Assembly (NCBI RefSeq): GCF_003606365.2
Contig: NZ_CP031933.2
Span: forward strand, 620,001 to 684,000
Source: Companilactobacillus zhachilii
Lineage (GTDB): Bacteria; Bacillota; Bacilli; Lactobacillales; Lactobacillaceae
Direction of reading: 5' to 3'
DNA length: 64,000 bases
A program made the translations under genes and the position numbers. Below the pieces are notes generated by a model. That model was not told the origin of the DNA, did no database searches, and saw nothing but the letters and a program-made list of their open reading frames with translations. This document shows positions 56,594 to 64,000 of this stretch, piece by piece. Position 1 is the first letter of the stretch; each line of letters begins with the position of its first letter.

Positions 56594-56770
56594 GCCGCCT
56601 CCAGGAGCCAGAAAATTAGGTTGCTGTGGGGACCGACAAAAGCCAAGGTCTTTTGTCTCGATTTTGAACTTCGCAAGGTACGCGAATTTCAAAAGTCGTC
56701 CCGTGGTGTAAAGGCTAAAGCCTTAACGCCACCTTCACGGCAACCTAATTTTCTGGCTCCTTCCGGCTAG
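56594..56770 (+). repeat. Cloverleaf intergenic element, type I, forward (copy 16)
   Basis: Outer stem GAGCCAGAAAATTAGGTTGC / GCAACCTAATTTTCTGGCTC; hairpin 1 CAAAAG/CTTTTG; hairpin 3 AGGC-taaa-GCCT. Begins 22 bp after the oxidase gene. The lead-in ATATGCTGTGGAGATGG also precedes copy 14 in part. Confidence 0.92.
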
Positions 56771-56932
56771 TTGATTCTTTGTTTTAAATAAGTTGTAAGT
56801 AGATTATTACGTTGTAGTCTTGACTACTTTTGTTCAATAACGATTAGAGAGCCAAGGACTAAAACATACTTATAATTTTTCAACCTTTAGTTTTCAATAG
56901 TTAATTAAAATGGAACCTAATGTAAAAAAGTT

Positions 56933-57038
56933 TGGGACAGAACATAGTTTTTTCCCCTTAAAACAAAATAGCTCCAGCAATCCCAAATCGGATTGCTGGA
57001 GCTATTTTAATACTCAAAGCTGAACATGTTTTGTTCCA
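56933..57038. repeat. Terminator-centred inverted element
   Basis: TGGGACAGAACAT on the left is mirrored by ATGTTTTGTTCCA on the right, around the strong hairpin 56965-57008. Parts of it recur around hairpins at 48391 and 53553 (ACTCGAAAGCTGAAC). The gap from 56771 to 56932 holds no gene. Confidence 0.5.
56965..57008 (-). terminator. Bidirectional terminator of the EAL gene
   Basis: AAAATAGCTCCAGCAATCC and its perfect complement around CAAATC, with T-runs on both sides. Confidence 0.88.
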
Positions 57039-57047
57039 CGCTTTTAT

Positions 57048-57731
57048 TTAAAACTTATTATCGTCTGGTTTTAACTTCAACAGACGGGGCTTGCCATAGA
57101 AATATCCTTGACGAAGGTCGATTTTCAATGAATCGGCTAAGGCATCATCGTTCTCATCTTCGATACCTTCCAAAATAAAGCGCAGGTTATTCTTTTTACA
57201 AAAATCACGCCAAAAGATTACTTTATCTTCAATATCTGGATCACGTAACTTTTCACCAAAATTTTGGATGGCAAATTTAATTTCTGAGGCTAGAGGTACC
57301 ATGTCTTGAATTTGATCAAGTTGGTTGACTCCGGTTCCACAGTCGTCGAGACTAAAGTCCATTCCGTAATCGATAAAATCTTTGATCAATGGAATCAACT
57401 CGGAATTTGGCCATGGTTTGTCTGGTACATCTTCAGTTAATTCAACAACGAGTCGTAATGGCCGTAAAATGCGCTGTGCTTCGATAATAGCGTCTCGCAC
57501 TTCCTTGTCCATTAATTGGTTTCGGTTGATGTTAACGGAGACAGAACCGATTTTAAGCGATAATAACTTAGTTGTCGCAATCAGAAGTGAAGCCATTGTA
57601 TGTGAAGGTACGTCTGAAAAATTAGCAGGTGGTCGCCAGCCTTCAGGTGTCTTTTTTTTCATCAACAATTCATAGCCAATTAAAGAATTGTTGACCTTAT
57701 CTAGTTGGGGCTGAATAAAAAATCTATACAT
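57048..57731 (-). CDS. EAL-domain c-di-GMP phosphodiesterase
   Basis: 227 residues, a stand-alone EAL domain without membrane or sensor parts. The EAL motif is GYELLMKK. All expected catalytic positions appear: Asn in VNINRNQL, Glu in VELTEDV, DD in SLDDCGTG, Lys in EIKFAIQ, Glu in ILEGIED and Gln in RQGYFYGKP, so activity is likely despite the divergent sequence. The ATG at 57731 follows AAAGGAG. It opposes the GGDEF gene at 53640; both genes end in similar hairpins. Confidence 0.88.
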   Translation of the reverse strand: MYRFFIQPQLDKVNNSLIGYELLMKKKTPEGWRPPANFSDVPSHTMASLLIATTKLLSLKIGSVSVNINRNQLMDKEVRDAIIEAQRILRPLRLVVELTEDVPDKPWPNSELIPLIKDFIDYGMDFSLDDCGTGVNQLDQIQDMVPLASEIKFAIQNFGEKLRDPDIEDKVIFWRDFCKKNNLRFILEGIEDENDDALADSLKIDLRQGYFYGKPRLLKLKPDDNKF

Positions 57732-57800
57732 AAAAAGGCTCCTTTGTAACATTCCCTATAATATCCCAAAAGTGACTAAATAATACTAACGGTAATACTA

Positions 57801-58235
57801 CTACAAGTTAAGTTTCATGTCATGATGAAAGATTCCAACTTCGGTGTATTGTTTACCAATAACTTCAAAGCCAAGTTTTTTATAAAATGATTGGGCATGG
57901 TCTTGAGCGCCTAAAACAGCATATTTATAGTCATTATCACGTGCATACTGAATAATAGCTTGTATGAGATCAGATCCAAGCTTTTGATGACGAAATGCCT
58001 TTAAAACGGCAACTCGTTGAATGTGGACACCATTATCATTTGTTGGTGATATCCTAGCCGTGGCCACCGCTTGATGGTCTTGGTAAATATTAAAGTAAGT
58101 ACATTTAGCTTCGTCTGCATCAATTTCTAAATCGGGTGAGACGTGTTGCTCTTGGACAAAAACCGTTTTCCTAATATTAAGACTATCATGGTAAACTGTT
58201 GATTTGTTACCAAAGCTGTGTTTAATTTCTTTCAT
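57801..58235 (-). CDS. GNAT-family N-acetyltransferase
   Basis: 144 residues. The acetyl-CoA loop is VAVLKAFRHQKLGSDLIQAII (Q/R-x-x-G-x-A/S type), with the N-terminal SLNIRKTVFVQEQHVSPDLEID of the ElaA/YjcF-like group and QDHAQSFYKKLGFEVIG near the end. Substrate not known. ATG 58235 follows ATGGAG; a further ATG 12 bases upstream overlaps that site. Divergent from the second oxidase gene. Confidence 0.88.
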   Translation of the reverse strand: MKEIKHSFGNKSTVYHDSLNIRKTVFVQEQHVSPDLEIDADEAKCTYFNIYQDHQAVATARISPTNDNGVHIQRVAVLKAFRHQKLGSDLIQAIIQYARDNDYKYAVLGAQDHAQSFYKKLGFEVIGKQYTEVGIFHHDMKLNL

Positions 58236-58352
58236 AGTGAACTCCATTAAAAAAAGTCAATACAACAATATTATATTACAAAATCACCGAATAATTTGGT
58301 CGAAAACTGATATAAAAAATTACATTTTTTAATATGGAAATAATTTTTGCGT

Positions 58353-58361
58353 TGATATAAT
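58353..58361 (+). promoter_or_regulatory. Extended -10 promoter of NADH oxidase paralog 2
   Basis: TGATATAAT, a TG-n-TATAAT extended -10, 71 bp before the start codon; the -35 is weak. Confidence 0.5.
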
Positions 58362-58431
58362 TTAACTAGGTGTTTGTGTTATGCTTAAAAGAATGAATAG
58401 GTATAAATAGTACTAGAGGAGGAACCGACTA

Positions 58432-59775
58432 TTGAAAGTTGTTGTTGTCGGATGTACACATGCAGGAACGGCTGCAGTAGAACAGATTTTAAAAAAACAT
58501 CCTGAAACTGAAGTTACGGTTTATGAACGCGAAGACAACATTGCCTTTTTGTCATGCGGTATTGCTTTATATTTAGGTAGAATCGTTAATAACCTCGAGG
58601 ATATGTTTTATGCAGATCCTACCACCCTCGAAGGTTACGGTGCCAAAGTTCGGATGAAGCATAATGTACTTAAAATTGATTCTAAAGGCAAAAAAATTGT
58701 TGTTCAAGATTTACAAACTCAAGAGATTTTTGAAGATACTTACGATAAATTAATTATGACAACTGGTTCAGAAGTTGGTATTCCACCAATCGGCGGGATG
58801 GACAACCCACGTGTGCTCATGTGTAAGAGCTATGATCAAGCTAAAAAGATTTATGAGTCAGCTTTAAATTATCCAAGTATCGCAATTGTTGGCGCTGGTT
58901 ATGTCGGAGTTGAATTAGCTGAAAGTTATGCTAATACGGTGCATGAAGTTACTTTGATCCAGTCACGTGACCAAATCTTAAATAATTATGTTGATGATGG
59001 ATTATCAGAAACAATCATCGATAAATTAAAGGAACATGATGTCAAAGTTCGATTAGGTGAACGAGTAGCTGAAATCGAAGATGGCGATCAATTGACAATT
59101 AAGACTAAGTCGGGAAATGCTTATAAAGCTGATTTAGTCATTGTCTGTACCGGCTTTTTTGCTAATACGGATCTTCTTCGCGGCCAAGTACAAATGGATG
59201 GCTATGGCGCATTGTTAGTCAATGACTATATGCAAACGTCTGATCCTGATATTTATGGCGCAGGAGATTCATGTGTCGTTAAATTTAATCCAACTGGTGA
59301 AATTAAATATATTCCTTTGGCATCGCAAGCAGTCCGTCAGGGAACTTTAGCTGGAATTAACGTATTTGGTGATATTCGTAAATATATGGGTACGCAAGCA
59401 ACGACAGCAATGGAAATCTTTGGCTACACGTTGGCTGAGACTGGGATTACTTATAAAAAAGCCATTGCCGGTGGAATAAATGCTGACTTTGTCGTTTTTC
59501 ATGACTATTACCGCCCAGCATATATGCCTACGACAGAAATGCTAACAATTTATTTGGTTTATGATAAAGATTCAAGAAGAGTTATTGGTGCACAATTGTT
59601 TAGTAAACACGAAGTTGCACAATCAGCAAATGCAATCTCAATTTGTATTCAAAATAAAAATACTATCGATGATTTAGCTTTTGTCGACATGTTATTCCAA
59701 CCAAACTACGATAATCCGTTCAATTATCTTAACTTGGTGGCTCAACAAGCAATTGCTAAAGAAGACGATGAATAA
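58432..59775 (+). CDS. nox: FAD-dependent NADH oxidase/peroxidase family, paralog 2
   Basis: 447 residues with the same order of sites as paralog 1: VVGCTHAGTAAVEQIL, Cys42 in FLSCGIALYLG, IAIVGAGYVGVELAES, DPDIYGAGDSCVV, and the C-terminal FVDMLFQPNYDNPFNYLNLVAQQA. The TTG start follows AGAGGAGGAACC, a near-perfect ribosome site, suggesting strong expression. The two oxidases probably arose by duplication, with the EAL and GNAT genes and an element copy now between them. Ends in a perfect terminator. Confidence 0.93.
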   Translation: MKVVVVGCTHAGTAAVEQILKKHPETEVTVYEREDNIAFLSCGIALYLGRIVNNLEDMFYADPTTLEGYGAKVRMKHNVLKIDSKGKKIVVQDLQTQEIFEDTYDKLIMTTGSEVGIPPIGGMDNPRVLMCKSYDQAKKIYESALNYPSIAIVGAGYVGVELAESYANTVHEVTLIQSRDQILNNYVDDGLSETIIDKLKEHDVKVRLGERVAEIEDGDQLTIKTKSGNAYKADLVIVCTGFFANTDLLRGQVQMDGYGALLVNDYMQTSDPDIYGAGDSCVVKFNPTGEIKYIPLASQAVRQGTLAGINVFGDIRKYMGTQATTAMEIFGYTLAETGITYKKAIAGGINADFVVFHDYYRPAYMPTTEMLTIYLVYDKDSRRVIGAQLFSKHEVAQSANAISICIQNKNTIDDLAFVDMLFQPNYDNPFNYLNLVAQQAIAKEDDE

Positions 59776-59788
59776 TTTTAGAATAAAC

Positions 59789-59826
59789 AAAAAGACCAAC
59801 AGGCGGGGAACCTGTTGGTCTTTTTT
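59789..59826 (+). terminator. Terminator after NADH oxidase paralog 2
   Basis: AAAGACCAACAGG - cgggga - CCTGTTGGTCTTT with T-run. Confidence 0.92.
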
Positions 59827-60106
59827 ATATGGTTGATTTTGGATAGGGGGTAAGAAATTAATTTTCGTCATTGAATGATGGGGTATTCAATGAATCGGGG
59901 AGATTATTATGATCCGTTGTATTTTTGGGCAAATTTAAGAAATGAGTTTTCCCCTCTATCGCATTGTAATTGGGAGTTACAAAAAATCAACTAAGTATCT
60001 AGAATAAGCATCTAGTCATAGAATTATAAAAAGTGATTCGTTTCTATACGGGAGGCAGATAGGCTTTGAAAACTCATTCCAGATGTTAACAAAGTTACTA
60101 TGGAAG

Positions 60107-60179
60107 CCCCTCCTTTCTCTATGTTAGCGCTTTCTTATTGGTACAAACATAGTATAGCAAGTTTTTGTAAATTTCACAA
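60107..60179 (-). promoter_or_regulatory. Orphan cre-controlled promoter with ribosome site
   Basis: On the minus strand: TTGTGA (60179-60174), 17 bp, TATACT (60156-60151), then AGAAAGCGCTAACA (60135-60122), a 13/14 match to the catabolite-response consensus, then GAAAGGAGGGG (60117-60107). No start codon follows in position and no frame longer than ~22 codons; the DNA down to 59827 is gene-free. It looks like the surviving front of a lost sugar gene, or drives a short RNA. Confidence 0.55.
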
Positions 60180-60326
60180 TATATAAAACTAATGATTTGG
60201 AAAAGAAATTGGATTGAGACCCTGTGGCATAGCGGAATTACATAGATATATCTTTTTGTTTATTTTTTTATTTATTTATGGTTATTTCACAATCGTTTTA
60301 TTGATTTGACTAATTATTGTAAGGGG

Positions 60327-60503
60327 GCCGCCTCCGAGAACAAGAAATTTTGGTTGCTATGGGGACCGCTGAAAGCCAAGGTCTTTCAGCTCGATTTTGA
60401 ACCTCGCCAAATGCGCGAGTTTCAAAAGTCGTCCCGTGGTGTAATGGCTAAAGCCATAACGCCACCTGCACAGCGACCAAAATTTCTTGTTCTCTCCGGC
60501 TAG
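60327..60503 (+). repeat. Cloverleaf intergenic element, type I, forward (copy 17)
   Basis: Outer stem GAGAACAAGAAATTTTGG / CCAAAATTTCTTGTTCTC; hairpin 1 CTGAAAG/CTTTCAG; hairpin 3 TGGC-taaa-GCCA. It stands in the 885-bp gap between the second oxidase and fba; the rest of that gap holds terminators and the orphan promoter. Confidence 0.92.
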
Positions 60504-60615
60504 TTTATTTTTTTTCTTGGTAGTTAGTGTAAGTTTATGTTTGAAACTTGGTGAGATTTAATTAAAGACTATTACTAGTAACCAGTAATATACGGTTGAT
60601 ATAAAAAAAGGGCAC

Positions 60616-60646
60616 AAAAAAACAGGAACCTGAGTTCCTGTTTTTT
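60616..60646 (-). terminator. Terminator of fba
   Basis: AAAACAGGAAC - ctga - GTTCCTGTTTT perfect hairpin with runs on both sides. Confidence 0.9.
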
Positions 60647-60660
60647 ATTATCAAATGTAA

Positions 60661-61530
60661 TTATTTGATTGAAGGTGTACCGAACCATTCGATACGTTCC
60701 TTTGTTGTTTCTGTAATAGCCTTTGTACCAGGTGCAAGTAACTTACGAGGATCGTAACCCTTAGCATCGATATCTTTATCATGGCCAGCTTCAATATATT
60801 CACGAGTTGCTTTAGCAAATGCTAATTGCAATTCAGTATTAACGTTAACCTTTGAAATACCCATTGAGATAGCCTTAACGATTTGTTCCTTAGGGATACC
60901 TGAACCACCATGAAGAACAAGTGGTGTTGAGATTTCAGCAGCTAATTCTTGTAGACGGTCGAAGCTCAAACCTTTCCAGTTGTCAGGGTAAACACCGTGG
61001 ATGTTACCAATACCAACAGCAAGGTAGTCAACGCCAGTAGCAGCAAGTGTCTTAGCTTCTTCAACATCAGCTAATTCACCAAGACCAGTAATACCATCTT
61101 CAGTACCACCAATTGAACCAACTTCAGCTTCAACAGACATACCTTTAGCGTGAGCTAATTTAACGATTTCCTTTGTCTTTTCAAGGTTTTCGTCAAATGG
61201 AAGGTCATGACCATCGAACATAACTGAGTTGTAACCAACTTCGATACATTCTTTAGCAGCTTCATAGTTACCATGATCCAAGTGCATAACAACTGGAACA
61301 GTGATACCCATTGATTTGATTGTGTCTTGTACAAGGTGTAGACATAGTTCGTAACCACCCATATACTTAGCAGCACCCATTGATGTTTGAACCAAGATAG
61401 GTGTATTTGTTTCTTGGGCAGCAGCTAAAATGCCACGAGTCCATTCCAAGTCGTTGATGTTAAATGCACCAACAGCATATTTGCCTTTACGGGCGTTGTT
61501 GAAAATTTCGTTACCGTTTGTTAAAACCAT
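60661..61530 (-). CDS. fba: Class II fructose-1,6-bisphosphate aldolase
   Basis: Zinc enzyme of glycolysis, 289 residues. Zinc and substrate residues: VVMHLDHGNYEAAKECIEVGYNSVMFDGHDLP (first His pair and catalytic Asp), VEAEVGSIGG, and LVLHGGSGIPKEQI with a further zinc His; KVNVNTELQLAFA binds phosphate. Start at ATG 61530 (MVLTNGNEIF) follows TTGGAGGATT; the frame extends nine codons further without a signal. Codon use is strongly biased, as for a highly expressed gene. Confidence 0.96.
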   Translation of the reverse strand: MVLTNGNEIFNNARKGKYAVGAFNINDLEWTRGILAAAQETNTPILVQTSMGAAKYMGGYELCLHLVQDTIKSMGITVPVVMHLDHGNYEAAKECIEVGYNSVMFDGHDLPFDENLEKTKEIVKLAHAKGMSVEAEVGSIGGTEDGITGLGELADVEEAKTLAATGVDYLAVGIGNIHGVYPDNWKGLSFDRLQELAAEISTPLVLHGGSGIPKEQIVKAISMGISKVNVNTELQLAFAKATREYIEAGHDKDIDAKGYDPRKLLAPGTKAITETTKERIEWFGTPSIK

Positions 61531-61635
61531 CGATAATCCTCCAAAAATTTCATTCATTATTTGAATACATTAATAATTTTAACTCAAAGTGAATAAAATT
61601 AATACATCTTTTAACAAAGTATTTCAGTAAACGTT

Positions 61636-61818
61636 TTATCTGAAATGAAAATATAAGTAAAAGGCTAATAGGTAAAGGATTATTAAAACTATTAGAATAT
61701 ACCACCAATATTTCTTAGAAACGGATTTAATTAGGGTGTTGTAGATTGCCAAGACTGCAAAAAAGGCAACGAGCGTGGTTAGGATACTGAGAATTACTAA
61801 AATAGTTAGATTTATCAT
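61636..61818 (-). CDS. Possible small membrane protein
   Basis: 60 residues with two hydrophobic segments (about 3-26 and 38-57) joined by KSVSKKYWW. The only ribosome site, AAAGGT, is about 15 nt from the ATG, which is far. It could be real and expressed weakly, or chance. No family recognised. Confidence 0.4.
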   Translation of the reverse strand: MINLTILVILSILTTLVAFFAVLAIYNTLIKSVSKKYWWYILIVLIILYLLAFYLYFHFR

Positions 61819-61874
61819 GTGTTTTGATTAGACCTTTTTTTCATAAAGTAATGGAAAATTTGTTTTTTTGGGGG

Positions 61875-62056
61875 GCCGCCGGAAGAAGTAAGAAATTTTG
61901 GTCGCTATGGGGACCGATTCGAGCCGAAGGGCGGTCTCGAATCTCGCTTTTGAACTTCGCAAAGTACGCGAATTTCAAAAGTCGTCCCATGGTGTAAGAG
62001 CTAAAGCTCTAACACCACCTTCACAGCGACCTAAATTTCTTACTCCTTCCGGCTAG
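61875..62056 (+). repeat. Cloverleaf intergenic element, type I, forward (copy 18)
   Basis: Lead end is altered to GCCGCCGGAAGAAG. Outer stem AGTAAGAAATTTTGGTCGC / GCGACCTAAATTTCTTACT; hairpin 1 has an inserted GGGCGG (CGAAGGGCGGTC). Faces copy 19 across 255 bp. Confidence 0.9.
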
Positions 62057-62311
62057 TTTATTCGTTGCTTTGGATATAAAAGTTCAATATATTTTTTTCA
62101 TTTTTCAGTGATATTTAAATGAAACATTTTCGTTTAAATATACTATAAACAATTATGGAGTCCTTTTCGAGATGCTTTAGGTAAGATATTCTTCATATTT
62201 TATTTTTCTAATATATTTTATTAAGTGCATTCTTCGAGTTGATTTGATAAGCATAAATATCTCAAAAGTATTATTGCTCTAAAACTATATTGTTCTCGAA
62301 ATAACAAAGAA
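62057..62311. other. Spacer between facing elements, partly a decayed composite side arm
   Basis: AT-rich without genes. From about 62240 TTGATAAGCATAAATAT, TTGTTC and AACAAAGAATTAG resemble the side arm seen at 39982-40105 in a worn form. Confidence 0.45.
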
Positions 62312-62497
62312 TTAGTCGGAAGAATCGGACAGTGGTTACTGGTAGTGAAAGTGGCGTTAGGACGACCGTTTTTGTCGTTCTTACACCACCGGACGTGTTT
62401 AAGACTTGCCGAACTTGCAAGGCTTAAACCGAGGCCCGAGACCGTGGCTCGGACCGTTCCGCACTGCCAGTAACCACTGTCCGATTCTGGAGACGGC
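62312..62497 (-). repeat. Cloverleaf intergenic element, type II, inverted (copy 19)
   Basis: Outer stem CGGACAGTGGTTACTGG against CCAGTAACCACTGTCCG; enlarged hairpin 3 AGGACGAC - cgttttt - GTCGTTCT as in copy 12. Ends 85 bp before wecB. Confidence 0.9.
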
Positions 62498-62582
62498 AAA
62501 TACAAAACGTACCTATAAGATTATGACTATCAGCAAGTTAATATCTCTGATATACTGGAACTAATTTATTGAGGTGATAATT

Positions 62583-63725
62583 TTGGATAAAATTAAAGTT
62601 ATGACTGTTTTTGGGACGAGACCAGAAGCAATTAAAATGGCACCGCTTGTTTTGAAATTGAAGCAAAACAGTGACCGCTTTGAAACGGTAACGGTTGTTA
62701 CTGCCCAACATCGGGAAATGCTTGACTCTGTTTTGGAAATTTTCAAAATTAAGCCCGATTATGATTTGAACATTATGAAGGAACGCCAAACTCTTAGTGG
62801 TATTACTGGTTTGGTTCTTAAAGAACTTGATAGCATTATTGAAAAAGAAAAACCAGATGTTGTTTTGGTTCATGGTGACACAACAACAACCTTTAGTGCT
62901 GCTTTATCAGCTTTCTATCATCAAACTGCTATCGGACACGTTGAAGCTGGTTTGAGAACATGGAATAAGTACTCACCATGGCCAGAGGAAATGAACCGTC
63001 AAATGACTGACGATTTAACTGATATTTATTTTGCCCCAACTACTGAAAGTAAAGCTAACTTGTTGAAAGAAAATCACAAGAAGGACAATATTTTTGTGAC
63101 AGGTAATACTGCTATTGATGCTTTAAGAAGCACTGTTCACAAGGATTATCATCATGATGTTATGGATGTAATTGATCCTGAGAAGAAAATGATTTTGATT
63201 ACTATGCACCGTCGTGAAAACCAAGGTGAACCAATGAAACAAGTTTTCAAGGCAATGAAAAAGGTTGTTGAAAAGCATGATGATATTGAACTAGTTTACC
63301 CAGTTCATTTGAATCCAGTCGTTCAACAAACCGCTAAGGAGATCCTTGGTGACGTTGACCGTGTTCACTTGATTGAACCATTGGATGTAGTTGACTTTCA
63401 TAATCTTGCATCAAGAAGTTACTTTATCATGACTGATTCTGGTGGTGTCCAAGAAGAGGCTCCATCATTAGGAAAGCCAGTCTTGGTATTACGTGACACA
63501 ACTGAACGTCCAGAAGGTGTGGCAGCGGGTACTTTGAAGTTGGTTGGTACCGACGCTGATGTTGTTGAAAAAGAAATGACACGTTTGATTACTGATAAAG
63601 CTGAGTATGATCGTATGGCAAATGCTAAGAATCCATATGGCGATGGTAAAGCATCCGATAGAATTCTTGATTCATTAAGCTACTATTTTAAGCAATCAAC
63701 AGAACGTCCTAACGAATTTGAATAA
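62583..63725 (+). CDS. wecB: UDP-N-acetylglucosamine 2-epimerase (non-hydrolysing)
   Basis: Interconverts UDP-GlcNAc and UDP-ManNAc; 380 residues. Seen: VFGTRPEAIKMAPLVLKL, GDTTTTFSAALSAFYH, GHVEAGLRTWNKYSPWPEEMNRQ (acid and His catalytic region), TMHRREN, and DSGGVQEEAPSLGKPVLVLRDTTERPEG near the end. The TTG at 62583 follows GAGGTG at 6 nt. Its product is the donor for TagA at the other end of the window, pointing to teichoic-acid linkage synthesis. Also called mnaA in Gram-positives. Confidence 0.95.
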   Translation: MDKIKVMTVFGTRPEAIKMAPLVLKLKQNSDRFETVTVVTAQHREMLDSVLEIFKIKPDYDLNIMKERQTLSGITGLVLKELDSIIEKEKPDVVLVHGDTTTTFSAALSAFYHQTAIGHVEAGLRTWNKYSPWPEEMNRQMTDDLTDIYFAPTTESKANLLKENHKKDNIFVTGNTAIDALRSTVHKDYHHDVMDVIDPEKKMILITMHRRENQGEPMKQVFKAMKKVVEKHDDIELVYPVHLNPVVQQTAKEILGDVDRVHLIEPLDVVDFHNLASRSYFIMTDSGGVQEEAPSLGKPVLVLRDTTERPEGVAAGTLKLVGTDADVVEKEMTRLITDKAEYDRMANAKNPYGDGKASDRILDSLSYYFKQSTERPNEFE

Positions 63726-63740
63726 AAAATATTTTAACTA

Positions 63741-63786
63741 AAAAAGAAGTCGTGGTGAAAATTAAATTTCATCGCGGCTTCTTTTT
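63741..63786 (+). terminator. Bidirectional terminator
   Basis: AAAAAGAAGTCG-tgg-TGAAA against TTTCA-tcGCGGCTTCTTTTT. Lies between the convergent wecB and GtrA-like genes and overlaps the latter's last codons. Confidence 0.8.
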
Positions 63787-64000
63787 GCTTTTAAATTTTT
63801 AAACCTTTCAATTAATTGACGGTTATTGTAGTTAAAAATAAGTTTAGAAGAGAAGTAATTAAATAGTCCGACAATTAATTGATCGACAGCTTTAATAATC
63901 AAATTATTCCATGGGAAAATGAGAACTGCCACAATCATAAAAATGTCATCAAAAATTAGTGAGAAAATTCTTGATACTAAGAAATAAATACCTTCATGGA
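63762..64000 (-). CDS. GtrA-like membrane protein (5' end outside window)
   Basis: The minus strand is open from the window end to a TAA at 63762-63764. The visible 79 residues hold two membrane helices: FLVSRIFSLIFDDIFMIVAVLIF, then KAVDQLIVGLFNYFSSKLIFNYNNRQ. The arrangement, with the NYFSSKLIF end of the last helix, is that of GtrA-family proteins, four-helix flippases for undecaprenyl-phosphate sugars. It would be the missing partner of the GtrB-like and GT-C genes at 7844-10271. Too short to list as a full frame. Confidence 0.7.
   Translation of the reverse strand, partial: HEGIYFLVSRIFSLIFDDIFMIVAVLIFPWNNLIIKAVDQLIVGLFNYFSSKLIFNYNNRQLIERFKNLKAKRSRDEI

Noticed and set aside
62538..62873. 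111-codon minus-strand frame
   Set aside because: Antisense to the strongly conserved wecB start.

Overview
The window is an AT-rich chromosomal segment of a low-GC Gram-positive bacterium, almost certainly a member of the Lactobacillaceae. The evidence is the conserved gene order pcrA-ligA-camS-gatC-gatA-gatB-dagK-rlmD, the SLAP-type surface proteins, the ammonia-dependent NadE with PncB (NAD made by nicotinate salvage), rbsD-rbsK, paired YdbS/YdbT-like PH-domain proteins, tRNAs without an encoded CCA end, and frequent TTG/GTG starts behind strong Shine-Dalgarno sites. A Companilactobacillus (old L. alimentarius/farciminis group) origin is my guess and cannot be settled from sequence reading alone.

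Layout. 1-3.5 kb: cell-surface polysaccharide genes (a Wzy/ligase-like membrane protein cut by the window edge, tagA, a GT4 glycosyltransferase). 4-6.3 kb: NAD salvage (pncB-nadE). 6.6-11.2 kb: an operon of an aminotransferase, a GT-C membrane glycosyltransferase, a GtrB-like bactoprenol glycosyltransferase, an unknown helical protein and a SprT-like metalloprotein. 11.6 kb: tRNA-Leu. 12.2-16.4 kb: an HTH regulator and three tandem SLAP-domain secreted proteins, with the ghost of a fourth locus. 16.9-20.3 kb: PH-domain membrane pair and a DUF6056-like membrane protein. 21-28 kb: ribose use, cold shock protein, a frameshifted MFS exporter, a glucosaminidase, and xpt / PurK-like / purB. 28.7-39.8 kb: DNA repair and replication plus tRNA amidation block. 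40.6-46.6 kb: surface hydrolase, PTS EIIC, amino-acid permease, oxidoreductase, DEAD helicase, tRNA-Arg. 46.9-53 kb: thioesterase, two regulators, DUF3290-DUF421 pair, multicopper oxidase, YczE-like protein. 53.6-59.8 kb: a diguanylate cyclase and an EAL phosphodiesterase, interleaved with two paralogous FAD/NADH oxidases. 60.6-64 kb: fba, UDP-GlcNAc 2-epimerase, and the end of a GtrA-like flippase.

The most striking feature is a family of ~180-bp GC-richer intergenic elements: 18 full copies and 2 remnants in 64 kb. Each folds as a cloverleaf-like structure: a ~25-bp outer stem, a short inner closing stem and three hairpins. The arms differ between copies but change together, so pairing is kept. 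The sequence of the loops and of the central part is nearly invariant. Copies are strictly intergenic and, when two share a gap, always in the order forward then inverted with their CTAG ends facing. A second subtype carries a conserved ~120-bp side arm and forms a ~480-bp composite unit. I do not recognise this family; it could be a non-autonomous mobile element, a structured RNA class, or both.

Functional links across the window: WecB (62.6 kb) makes UDP-ManNAc, the donor for TagA (1.6 kb). The GtrB-like enzyme and the GT-C protein (7.8-10.3 kb) lack the third member of such systems, and a GtrA-like protein appears at the far end (63.8 kb). The GGDEF and EAL genes together form a small c-di-GMP module. 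Further orphan signals are a terminator-bearing structured RNA at 53.1 kb and a catabolite-controlled promoter with no gene at 60.1 kb.
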